6,151 nt of DNA, from assembly GCA_945869505.1 (NCBI GenBank), contig CAMBOZ010000072.1, positions 1 through 6,151 on the forward strand, given 5' to 3'. A program made the translations under genes and the position numbers. Positions 1-4,741 of the stretch are shown here, in pieces. Position 1 is the first letter of the stretch, and each line of letters starts with the position of its first letter. The notes under the pieces were generated by a model that searched no databases, was not told where the DNA came from, and saw nothing but the letters and a program-made list of their open reading frames with translations. Source of the stretch: Bifidobacterium breve. GTDB taxonomy: Bacteria; Actinomycetota; Actinomycetes; Nanopelagicales; Nanopelagicaceae.

Positions 1-246
1 TGACTGAGTCCAAGCCTTGGCAAACTCTTCATCGTTAACGAGGCCCGCTTCTTGAAGACGAAAGATAATTGCTTGCGCAACATCATCTTCTACGCCCCGG
101 GTTTTAAGGTGAGCGAGAAGCTCGCCCTTACTTTTCGCACGAGTAACCAAAGCATTTAACGCAATGGTGTGTGCTACTTCGTAAGGGTCGGAGCCTTCGC
201 CACCGTTCTTAGATTGCCTAGGAACCTTTACAAATTCCAGGCTAAT
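1..246 (-). CDS. recX: RecX regulatory protein, N-terminal part (runs off left edge)
   Basis: RecX binds RecA filaments and modulates their growth and activity; it is usually encoded just downstream of recA, as here. Reading the minus strand from the recA stop gives 82 codons open to the window edge. The stretch DPYEVAHTIALNALVTRAKS, followed by KGELLAHLKTRGV and ending AGLVNDEEFAKAWTQS, matches the first RecX three-helix repeat (family pattern: Ala-rich helix, R-A-K/R-S-x-x-E-L, then D-x-x-F-A-x-x-W). The start is odd: after an in-frame TGA there is no ATG, GTG or TTG before the conserved region. The only near-cognate candidates are ATT at 246-244, which shares one base with the recA TAA, and CTG at 240-238. 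An AGAGG lies about 10 bases before the ATT. I set the start at ATT as the longest possible. It is very likely co-transcribed and translationally coupled with recA. The protein assignment is firm; the start is not. Confidence 0.88.
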   Translation of the reverse strand, partial: MSLEFVKVPRQSKNGGEGSDPYEVAHTIALNALVTRAKSKGELLAHLKTRGVEDDVAQAIIFRLQEAGLVNDEEFAKAWTQS

Positions 247-1328
247 TAGAAATCAACCTCTGCAGCTGCTTCATCGATCGCAGCAACGAGCTCGGCATCT
301 ACCTCAATTGGCACAAAGTGAGCGCGAATTTTGGACTCGATCTCATTTGCTAGATCTGGATTATCGATTAGGAAGGCGCGTGAATTCTCTTTGCCCTGTC
401 CTAACTGATCTGCTTCGTAGGTGTACCAAGCGCCAGCCTTCTTCACTACACCGATTTCAACGCCAAGGTCGATTAGTGAACCTTCACGTGAGATACCTGT
501 GCCGTAGATGATGTCGAACTCTGCTTGCTTAAATGGTGGAGCCATCTTGTTCTTGACGACCTTAACGCGGGTGCGGTTACCGACGGATTCGGTGCCATCC
601 TGAAGGGTTTCGATGCGACGGATGTCGAGGCGAACTGAAGCGTAGAACTTAAGTGCTTTACCACCTGTAGTTGTTTCAGGTGAACCGAAGAAGACACCGA
701 TCTTTTCACGGAGCTGGTTGATAAAGATCGCAGTTGTCTTTGATTGGTGAAGAGCGCCAGTGATCTTGCGCAGTGCTTGTGACATAAGGCGTGCTTGCAA
801 GCCCATATGTGAATCGCCCATCTCGCCTTCAATTTCAGCGCGCGGAACAAGTGCTGCAACAGAGTCAACGACAACGAGATCAAGTGCGCCAGAGCGGATC
901 AACATATCCATAATCTCAAGTGCTTGTTCGCCAGTATCTGGTTGTGAAACAAGAAGTGCGTCAATGTCAACGCCAAGTTTCTTTGCGTACTCTGCATCAA
1001 ATGCATGTTCAGCATCGATAAATGCGCAGATGCCGCCAGCTTTTTGGGCATTTGCAATTGCGTGCAAGGTAAGTGTTGTCTTACCGGAAGATTCAGGGCC
1101 GTAGATTTCTACGATACGTCCACGTGGCAATCCGCCGATACCAAGTGCGATATCGAGTGCGATTGAACCGGTTGGGATAACTTCAATGATCGCATTTTGA
1201 CGATCAGACATCTTCATTACTGAGCCTTTTCCAAATTGACGTTCAATCTGGGCGAGCGCGGTATCGAGCGCCTTTTGGCGATCTGATGTATTTTTCTCTT
1301 CGGCTTTACTTGCTTTTTCAGCAGCCAC
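246..1328 (-). CDS. recA: Recombinase RecA
   Basis: RecA is the ATP-dependent strand-exchange recombinase of homologous recombination; its filament on single-stranded DNA also triggers LexA self-cleavage in the SOS response. The 360-residue protein is full length with no intein. Visible motifs are Walker A GPESSGKT (77-84), Walker B LVVVD (151-155), the L1 DNA-binding loop region around 167-188 ([18 protein letters not shown]) and the L2 region from about 204 ([20 protein letters not shown]), then [15 protein letters not shown]. The usual Met in GVMFG is Phe here. The C-terminal tail is acidic ([19 protein letters not shown]), as is normal for RecA. The start is GTG at 1328, set by an AAAGGAG Shine-Dalgarno six bases upstream and by the normal N-terminal length. 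The gene carries its own long leader and control region, with an SOS box and an NDp-type promoter about 165-200 bases upstream. recX follows with overlap or no gap. Confidence 0.99.
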   Translation of the reverse strand: MAAEKASKAEEKNTSDRQKALDTALAQIERQFGKGSVMKMSDRQNAIIEVIPTGSIALDIALGIGGLPRGRIVEIYGPESSGKTTLTLHAIANAQKAGGICAFIDAEHAFDAEYAKKLGVDIDALLVSQPDTGEQALEIMDMLIRSGALDLVVVDSVAALVPRAEIEGEMGDSHMGLQARLMSQALRKITGALHQSKTTAIFINQLREKIGVFFGSPETTTGGKALKFYASVRLDIRRIETLQDGTESVGNRTRVKVVKNKMAPPFKQAEFDIIYGTGISREGSLIDLGVEIGVVKKAGAWYTYEADQLGQGKENSRAFLIDNPDLANEIESKIRAHFVPIEVDAELVAAIDEAAAEVDF

Positions 1329-1334
1329 GGTTTA

Positions 1335-1341
1335 CTCCTTT
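1335..1341 (-). promoter_or_regulatory. recA ribosome binding site
   Basis: AAAGGAG on the minus strand, six bases before the GTG at 1328. It decides the recA start, because the initiation codon is GTG and not ATG. Confidence 0.85.
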
Positions 1342-1380
1342 AGATAAGAACGTCTATGCCTATGTTTTTACATTTGCATA

Positions 1381-1421
1381 TTCGTTGGTAGTCGGCCCAG
1401 AAGGTACGGTGCTCCAACGAC
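1381..1421 (-). other. Possible hairpin in the recA mRNA leader
   Basis: The arms TCGTTGG (1382-1388) and CCAACGA (1414-1420) are perfect reverse complements separated by 25 bases; the stem can be lengthened by two pairs past one bulged A. It would form in the long recA leader between the mapped promoter motifs and the Shine-Dalgarno. It is not followed by a T-tract on the minus strand, so it does not look like an intrinsic terminator. Any role, such as RNA stability or masking, is inference. Confidence 0.3.
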
Positions 1422-1480
1422 GGCCTACGAGGCTTATAGAGAGCCTGTGGGCGGAGGATGGAACCGCTCTGGTTGTGCAG

Positions 1481-1494
1481 GGATAACTTTATCC
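1481..1494. promoter_or_regulatory. Perfect inverted repeat with divergent -10 hexamers
   Basis: GGATAA-CT-TTATCC is a perfect 6-base inverted repeat with a 2-base centre, and it abuts the SOS box, sharing base 1494. It contains a TANNNT hexamer on both strands: TAAAGT on the minus strand (1491-1486, towards recA) and TAACTT on the plus strand (1484-1489, towards yaaA). It could therefore be a symmetrical bidirectional -10 region or a second operator. No convincing -35 is seen at standard spacing on either side. The inverted repeat is plain in the sequence; the function is inferred. Confidence 0.45.
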
Positions 1495-1507
1495 GAACAT
1501 CTGTTCG
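1494..1507. promoter_or_regulatory. LexA binding site (SOS box)
   Basis: CGAACATCTGTTCG has perfect 6-base arms CGAACA and TGTTCG. It fits the actinobacterial and Gram-positive LexA consensus CGAAC-N4-GTTCG, and flanking bases extend it towards TCGAAC-N4-GTTCGA. It lies about 166 bases upstream of the recA start and about 124 bases upstream of the yaaA start. LexA bound here would cover the predicted start of transcription of the NDp-type promoter, and would sit just upstream of the TAAAGT -10 towards recA. LexA-repressed recA is the standard arrangement; whether yaaA is also repressed is inferred from position. Confidence 0.85.
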
Positions 1508-1508
1508 A

Positions 1509-1531
1509 AAGGTAGCAGGCTGGACCGACAA
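1509..1531 (-). promoter_or_regulatory. RecA-NDp-type (ClgR-dependent, LexA-independent) recA promoter
   Basis: On the minus strand TTGTCGGTC (1531-1523) is followed by exactly 8 bases and then TACCTT (1514-1509). This fits the mycobacterial RecA-NDp promoter motif TTGTCRGTG-N8-TANNNT at all but the last base of the first block. In mycobacteria this motif drives DNA-damage-inducible genes, recA included, independently of RecA and LexA, and is bound by the ClgR/ClpR-like regulator. A clgR gene lies at 3393-3659 in this window. Transcription would begin near 1502, inside the SOS box. The TTGTC is also the edge of repeat unit 1, so its conservation as a promoter needs testing. Confidence 0.6.
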
Positions 1532-1615
1532 CGCCTTTAGGCGTGTCGCGAAGAAAGGGACAACGCCTTTAGGCGTGTCGCGAAGAAAGGGACATAAGCC
1601 TTTATGCGTGTCGCG
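1527..1615. repeat. Tandem 32-base repeat, two identical copies plus a diverged partial third
   Basis: Units at 1527-1558 and 1559-1590 are identical over 32 bases; a diverged copy covers 1591-1615 and its tail merges into the yaaA ribosome binding site. Each unit contains an inverted repeat. In units 1 and 2 it is CGCC-TTTA-GGCG, extended by outer GAC/GTC pairing past a bulged A to an 8-base-pair stem. In unit 3 the stem is CATAA-GCCT-TTATG, so the bases differ but a hairpin remains. Each unit then has GTGTCGCG, and units 1 and 2 end in AAGAAAGG, which resembles an actinobacterial Shine-Dalgarno. The array lies in the presumed yaaA leader, and its left edge overlaps the NDp-type promoter of recA. 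It could be a leader RNA structure, a protein-binding array or a dispersed extragenic palindrome. Confidence 0.85.
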
Positions 1616-1616
1616 T

Positions 1617-1623
1617 GGGAGGA
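1617..1623 (+). promoter_or_regulatory. yaaA ribosome binding site
   Basis: GGGAGGA lies seven bases before the GTG at 1631. It argues for that GTG over the upstream ATG at 1604, whose nearest SD-like sequence (AGAAAGG, 1584-1590) is 13 bases away and which falls inside the repeat array. Confidence 0.7.
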
Positions 1624-1630
1624 TGCCCGG

Positions 1631-2185
1631 GTGTTGATCCTGCTCCCGCCTTCTGAGAAGAAGCATCCCACCGAGAAGCCAACGCCTGCGATCAACGTTT
1701 ACACGGGGGTTCTCTACCAGGCACTTGATTGGGCGAGCCTTTCTGTCGCTGCCAAGAAGCGGGGAGCGAGCGCCGTTGTGATCATCTCCGCGAAGTACGG
1801 GGCGGTTCGCACCGATCAGCTAATTGAGAGCTACAAGGAAAAAATCGATACCAGCGCAATGCGTGCTCCGGTATCTGCAGTTTTAGACCCAATCAAGACC
1901 CCGCTAATCGTAGATTGCCGATCATCAACCTATAAATCGGTTTGGCACTCCCCCGTGGAAAAGACGGTTGAAGTTCGCGTCTCAACTGTGGTCGATGGAG
2001 TCCGCACCGTGGTGACGCATATGTCAAAGAAGACGCGCGGTGAGATTACGAGATGGCTTCTGCAATCACGTTCTATGCCCAAGACCCCCGAAGACTTGTA
2101 TGCAATCGTCTCGGAAAAATATCCTTGCGCGCTTACCCCAAGTGATGGCGTTGCGCCTTGGGCGCTCGAAGTTATAGCAGTTTAA
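1631..2185 (+). CDS. yaaA: YaaA-family (DUF328/UPF0246) peroxide stress protein, short form
   Basis: YaaA proteins are cytoplasmic and DNA-binding. In E. coli YaaA is induced by peroxide through OxyR and limits iron-driven oxidative DNA damage. Family hallmarks seen here, numbered from the GTG start, are LILLPPSEKK (2-11), YTGVLYQALDW (about 20-30), VVIISAKYGAVR followed by YKEKI, VDCRSSTYKSVW, HMSKKTRGEITRWLL and the closing ALTPSDGVAPW segment. At 184 residues it is clearly shorter than the usual 240-260. The missing part appears to be the block normally found between the PPSE motif and YTGVLY. The reading frame could begin at ATG 1604 (193 residues), but the GTG at 1631 has a better ribosome binding site and gives the normal family N-terminus. 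It is the only plus-strand gene, divergent from recA across a shared control region with an SOS box, and its stop is 14 bases from the convergent tspO stop. Confidence 0.85.
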   Translation: MLILLPPSEKKHPTEKPTPAINVYTGVLYQALDWASLSVAAKKRGASAVVIISAKYGAVRTDQLIESYKEKIDTSAMRAPVSAVLDPIKTPLIVDCRSSTYKSVWHSPVEKTVEVRVSTVVDGVRTVVTHMSKKTRGEITRWLLQSRSMPKTPEDLYAIVSEKYPCALTPSDGVAPWALEVIAV

Positions 2186-2199
2186 ATGATTGCGAATTG

Positions 2200-2667
2200 T
2201 TAATTCTTAGCAAGATATCCCCAAGCTAGGCTTGCAGCAATTGCTACCCAAATTTGATAAGGAACAAGTAATAGCCCCATCGCCATCGATGCCCTAAAGG
2301 TTAGAAGAAGAACTGGGAGTGTTAAAAGCGCAGCAGAAGTCAAGGCTATTGATGCGTATAAGAAATTATGCGGAACATAGAATTGATAAGCCCAAGTTAA
2401 AGCGGCGGCAATGCTTAGGCCAAAGAAAACCAACCAAGATAGATTCTCAATTCGAGTCAACGTTCTTGATACTTGATAAGAGGCAATACCAAGAACTGCA
2501 AAGTTATAAGGCCAAATCAATCCGATAAAGGCACTGGGTGGCTGCCACGATGGACGATTCAGCGTTGAATACCAGCCAGGTGAAGAAGAGACCCAAATTC
2601 CAGAACCGAAGGCGTAGATAAAGACGAAGAGAATTCCAATTGCTGCGGCGATCAATTTAAAATCCAT
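2200..2667 (-). CDS. tspO: TspO/MBR-family membrane protein
   Basis: TspO proteins are five-helix membrane proteins that bind porphyrins and other tetrapyrroles and are linked to stress and light/oxygen responses in bacteria. The 155-residue product is very hydrophobic with about five membrane segments. It carries the family signature GWYSTLNRPSWQPP (31-44), then IWPYNFAVLGIASYQV (51-66), a middle TWAYQFYVPHNFLYASIAL and VPYQIWVAIAASLAWGYLAKN at the C-terminus. The usual last-helix L-N-x-x-I-x-x-L-N pattern is not kept (LAWGYLAKN), so ligand binding may differ. The ATG at 2667 is 9 bases after the DUF3046 stop and has no Shine-Dalgarno. A TAGATT hexamer six bases upstream suggests a possible leaderless transcript. 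Tetrapyrrole binding is not shown by the sequence alone. Confidence 0.85.
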   Translation of the reverse strand: MDFKLIAAAIGILFVFIYAFGSGIWVSSSPGWYSTLNRPSWQPPSAFIGLIWPYNFAVLGIASYQVSRTLTRIENLSWLVFFGLSIAAALTWAYQFYVPHNFLYASIALTSAALLTLPVLLLTFRASMAMGLLLVPYQIWVAIAASLAWGYLAKN

Positions 2668-2673
2668 AGCAAG

Positions 2674-2679
2674 AATCTA
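2674..2679 (-). promoter_or_regulatory. Possible -10 element for a leaderless tspO transcript
   Basis: TAGATT fits the actinobacterial TANNNT -10 and lies six bases before the tspO ATG, the distance expected if transcription starts at the A of ATG. It overlaps the DUF3046 stop codon TAG. A TTGAAA lies 14 bases further upstream, too close for a standard -35. The lack of any ribosome binding site for tspO supports the idea only weakly. Confidence 0.35.
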
Positions 2680-2874
2680 GCGGTACTTTTCTGTTTCAAC
2701 GGGGCATTGTTTGCAAACTGCGCGCCATATTTCTGCCGCTTCTAGACCGGCTTTTAACGCTTCATCTACAGTCTTGCTACCAAGTTCGCTGATTGCAATA
2801 TCTTGAGAAAAAGAAGGCGCCCACTCAGCGCCAAAAGAGAGCATGAGGCGCTCACGCAAATCAGAAATACGCAT
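2677..2874 (-). CDS. DUF3046 family small protein
   Basis: This 65-residue protein, MRISDLRERLMLSFG...SELGSKTVDEALKAGLEAAEIWRAVC..., matches the actinobacterial DUF3046 family, whose pattern is M-R-L-T-x-F-W-x-R-M at the start, L-x-E-L-G-x-R-T-V-x-x-A-L-x-x-G in the middle and W-R-A-V-C near the end. The function is unknown. In many actinobacteria the gene sits directly upstream of recA, as with Rv2738c in Mycobacterium tuberculosis; here tspO and the divergent yaaA lie between. It begins 7 bases after the TetR stop and shows no clear Shine-Dalgarno, so coupled translation is likely. The family match is by pattern recognition and the length is normal. Confidence 0.85.
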   Translation of the reverse strand: MRISDLRERLMLSFGAEWAPSFSQDIAISELGSKTVDEALKAGLEAAEIWRAVCKQCPVETEKYR

Positions 2875-2881
2875 TTAAAAA

Positions 2882-3430
2882 TTAAAAGAGGGTGCGATCG
2901 ACAAGAAGTTCGGCTTGTTCGCGTGATTGTTTTGCACTTAGCGGCTGCATTACCTGTCCAATTAGCCAGCGCATGGCAACGCCAGTTCCGGCCTCGGATT
3001 TGGTAGCGCCGTACAAACAACGGGCAATTTCGAGATAAAGCGGATGGTCAGCGTGGGCAAGAGAGCTAGTCAGTGCGCCTTGATCGTGTATGCGCATTGC
3101 AGCCAGAGCGGCATCGGAGGAAATATAGATTGAGAGTTTTTCCAGGGCATCGGCTGGCGTTCCAGCTTTATTGGCTAACTCAATCATGTATTCCACCTCT
3201 GCCGTAATCAAGGCAGATATCACAGCGCTCTTATCGCGATAATGGTTATATAAAGTTGCGCGAGATACTTCAGATGCATCCGCGATTTCAATCATCGAAA
3301 TGTTAGATAAACCAGATTGGGAAATTAAAGTTTTTGTTCCCTCGAGAATTGCGCTCTCTGTTCGGCGATGAGTCGCGCCTTGAGTTGCGTACTTAGGCTG
3401 CGTCGACAACGGACAACTTCGCGCTCTCAA
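2882..3430 (-). CDS. TetR-family transcriptional regulator
   Basis: The N-terminal DNA-binding domain is typical of TetR: a helix with [19 protein letters not shown], then the helix-turn-helix at about residues 44-66 ([24 protein letters not shown]) and the usual S-A-V-I-S-A-L-I continuation. The C-terminal ligand and dimerisation half (about 75-182) is not recognisable, so the inducer and target are unknown. No ATG precedes the domain. The possible starts are TTG at 3430 (182 residues, used here) and TTG at 3409 (175 residues), neither with a good ribosome binding site. Both overlap the 3' end of clgR, by 38 and 17 bases, which suggests translational coupling. Being sandwiched between clgR and DUF3046, it may regulate this operon or tspO, but that is only positional inference. 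Confidence 0.88.
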   Translation of the reverse strand: MRARSCPLSTQPKYATQGATHRRTESAILEGTKTLISQSGLSNISMIEIADASEVSRATLYNHYRDKSAVISALITAEVEYMIELANKAGTPADALEKLSIYISSDAALAAMRIHDQGALTSSLAHADHPLYLEIARCLYGATKSEAGTGVAMRWLIGQVMQPLSAKQSREQAELLVDRTLF

Positions 3431-3659
3431 GAACTTTTAGTTCAGTTGAGACGTTTGCGATCACTGTAGAAAGTGTTAAGCCAAGTGCTTCGCAGATTGC
3501 ATTAAGTAGTTCAGATGAAGCTTCTTTTTGGCCACGTTCTACTTCTGAGAGATAACCAAGCGAGACGCGCGCTTCACGAGCGACATCGCGCAGTGTGCGA
3601 GATTGCTCAGCGCGGGCAGCGCGAAGAGTCTGGCCAACTGCGGTGCGTAACAAAGCCAT
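3393..3659 (-). CDS. clgR: ClgR-type XRE-family transcriptional activator
   Basis: ClgR activates clp protease and stress genes in actinobacteria, and in mycobacteria a ClgR/ClpR-like protein also drives LexA-independent DNA-damage promoters. The sequence matches closely: [19 protein letters not shown], then [40 protein letters not shown], an XRE helix-turn-helix at about residues 22-46. At 88 residues it is shorter than the mycobacterial and streptomycete proteins (about 110 or more); the linker after the domain is reduced. It ends in VVDAA; in Streptomyces a C-terminal Ala-Ala marks ClgR for ClpP-dependent degradation. Two starts are possible. ATG 3668 overlaps the cinA stop as ATGA but has its AGAAAGG directly adjacent. 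ATG 3659 has that same Shine-Dalgarno nine bases upstream and gives the family N-terminus, so it is chosen. Confidence 0.93.
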   Translation of the reverse strand: MALLRTAVGQTLRAARAEQSRTLRDVAREARVSLGYLSEVERGQKEASSELLNAICEALGLTLSTVIANVSTELKVLESAKLSVVDAA

Positions 3660-3664
3660 AGTGG

Positions 3665-4183
3665 TCATCCTTTCTGCTGCGTCGAGGCGCTGGTGTCTCG
3701 TTGCCTAAGGATACGCGCAAATGAGGCGATCGCGCTTGCTACCGTGGCGTTTCGCACGACTTCACGGTCACCAGAGAGTGAAAGTTCAATCACCTGCACC
3801 GTTGGGCCAACAAATGCGACGAAGACTCGGCCGGCGTCTGAACCATCAGATGGGCCTGGGCCGGCGACTCCAGTAGTTGCAATCGCCCAAGTGGAACCGA
3901 AAGATTTATTTGCACCATGCGCCATTTCAATGGCAACTTCTTCGCTGACCACTGAATGTTCTGCAATTGCTGATTTTGAGACGCTTAAGTGAGCGATTTT
4001 TACATCTGGTCTGTAGGCAGTTATCGAACCCAGGAAAACATCAGATGCACCAGGAACAATAGTTAAAGCGTTACTTAGCCCACCAGCAGTCAGTGATTCT
4101 GCGGTAGAAAGAGTCTCGCCCCTGGCGCGCAAAGAATCATGGATATCGGAAATTAATCCGATGATCTCGTTTGCTAGCGCCAT
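3665..4183 (-). CDS. pncC: CinA/PncC-type nicotinamide-nucleotide amidohydrolase
   Basis: This is the CinA C-terminal domain as a stand-alone protein of 172 residues. Characterised members deamidate nicotinamide mononucleotide to nicotinate mononucleotide, recycling the pyridine by-product of NAD-dependent enzymes such as DNA ligase. The active-site motif TAESLTAGG (28-35) supplies Ser30. Tyr57 and Lys62 in ITAYRPDVK match the Tyr and Lys near the catalytic Ser in the E. coli enzyme. The TTGVAGP loop is at 103-109. The extra N-terminal domain of longer CinA proteins is absent, as is usual for actinobacterial copies next to pgsA. The ATG at 4183 has an AGGA seven bases upstream that overlaps the pgsA stop. 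The 3' end overlaps the upstream clgR ATG as ATGA. The older name, competence-damage inducible protein, comes from Streptococcus and need not apply. Confidence 0.93.
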   Translation of the reverse strand: MALANEIIGLISDIHDSLRARGETLSTAESLTAGGLSNALTIVPGASDVFLGSITAYRPDVKIAHLSVSKSAIAEHSVVSEEVAIEMAHGANKSFGSTWAIATTGVAGPGPSDGSDAGRVFVAFVGPTVQVIELSLSGDREVVRNATVASAIASFARILRQRDTSASTQQKG

Positions 4184-4192
4184 TGAAAATTC

Positions 4193-4741
4193 CTAGTTAC
4201 TCTGCGGCTTAAAAGCAGATCTTACATAGTAGGCACCTGTGACCAGCGTTAGCGCTATAGCAATGTACATAAATCCATCTCGGAACCAATATAAATCTGG
4301 GCTAAGTGGGAGAACATAAAAACCGGTGCCAAAGTTTTGGAAGGTTGCCTTCATCTTTCCGCCTTTATTGGCCGGAATAACTCCGCGTTTGACGACCGCT
4401 AGGCGGAAGAAGGTAATACCAATCTCACGCGCCAAAATAACTATTGTGATCCACCAAGGCATACGATCAAGAATCGATAAGCAAATCATTGCGGTTCCAA
4501 CCATCGCTTTATCAGCAACCGGATCTAGAAATTTACCGAGTTCGGTGATTTGCTGTCTACTGCGAGCTAGATTTCCATCGACGATATCGGTTAAACCAAG
4601 AACGAAGAATATCCACCAAGAAATGATCTGCCAGTTGTAATCATCTCCGCCATTCATAAATAAGGCGATAGCACCAAAAGGAATTAGAACTAAGCGTCCA
4701 ATGGTTAATGAGTTGGGAGTTATAAAACTTGGAATGTTCAT
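4193..4741 (-). CDS. pgsA: CDP-diacylglycerol-glycerol-3-phosphate phosphatidyltransferase
   Basis: The likely reaction joins CDP-diacylglycerol and glycerol 3-phosphate to give phosphatidylglycerophosphate, the precursor of phosphatidylglycerol and cardiolipin, at the inner membrane. The CDP-alcohol phosphotransferase signature D-x2-D-G-x2-A-R-x8-G-x3-D-x3-D is complete at residues 52-77 (Asp52, Asp55, Gly56, Ala59, Arg60, Gly69, Asp73, Asp77). Several hydrophobic helices flank it, and the PANKGGKMKATFQNF stretch is typical of PgsA. The N-terminus NIPSFITPNSLTIGRL is also typical. The 182-residue length is normal. The ATG at 4741 overlaps the rimO stop as ATGA, so translation is coupled. Other CDP-alcohol transferases share the signature, but the rimO-pgsA-cinA context supports this assignment. 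Confidence 0.93.
   Translation of the reverse strand: MNIPSFITPNSLTIGRLVLIPFGAIALFMNGGDDYNWQIISWWIFFVLGLTDIVDGNLARSRQQITELGKFLDPVADKAMVGTAMICLSILDRMPWWITIVILAREIGITFFRLAVVKRGVIPANKGGKMKATFQNFGTGFYVLPLSPDLYWFRDGFMYIAIALTLVTGAYYVRSAFKPQSN

Noticed and set aside
473..1104. Long reading frames overlapping recA on both strands (473-883 minus, 760-1104 plus)
   Set aside because: They are shadows of recA with no ribosome sites and Ser/Arg-rich low-complexity translations.
1559..1563. Second TTGTC on the minus strand, in repeat unit 2, as another NDp promoter
   Set aside because: No TANNNT hexamer occurs at the required 8-base spacing after the first block, so only the copy at 1531-1527 qualifies.
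1527..1615. CRISPR array
   Set aside because: The repeats are directly adjacent with no unique spacers, and no cas gene is nearby.
1604..1630. Upstream ATG start for yaaA adding nine residues
   Set aside because: It lies within the third repeat unit with its SD-like sequence 13 bases away, and the added residues are not YaaA-like. The GTG at 1631 has GGGAGGA at seven bases and gives the family N-terminus.
1340..1666. Minus-strand reading frame with a repeated peptide (RDTPKG...PFF) across the tandem repeat
   Set aside because: The repeated peptide is only the translation of the 32-base DNA repeat. The frame runs through the SOS box and recA leader, has no ribosome site and no recognisable domain.
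2186..2240. Possible terminator between convergent yaaA and tspO, including the hairpin CAAGC-TAG-GCTTG at 2222-2234
   Set aside because: The stem is only five base pairs, sits inside the tspO coding end and has no adjacent T-tract, so it does not support a terminator call.
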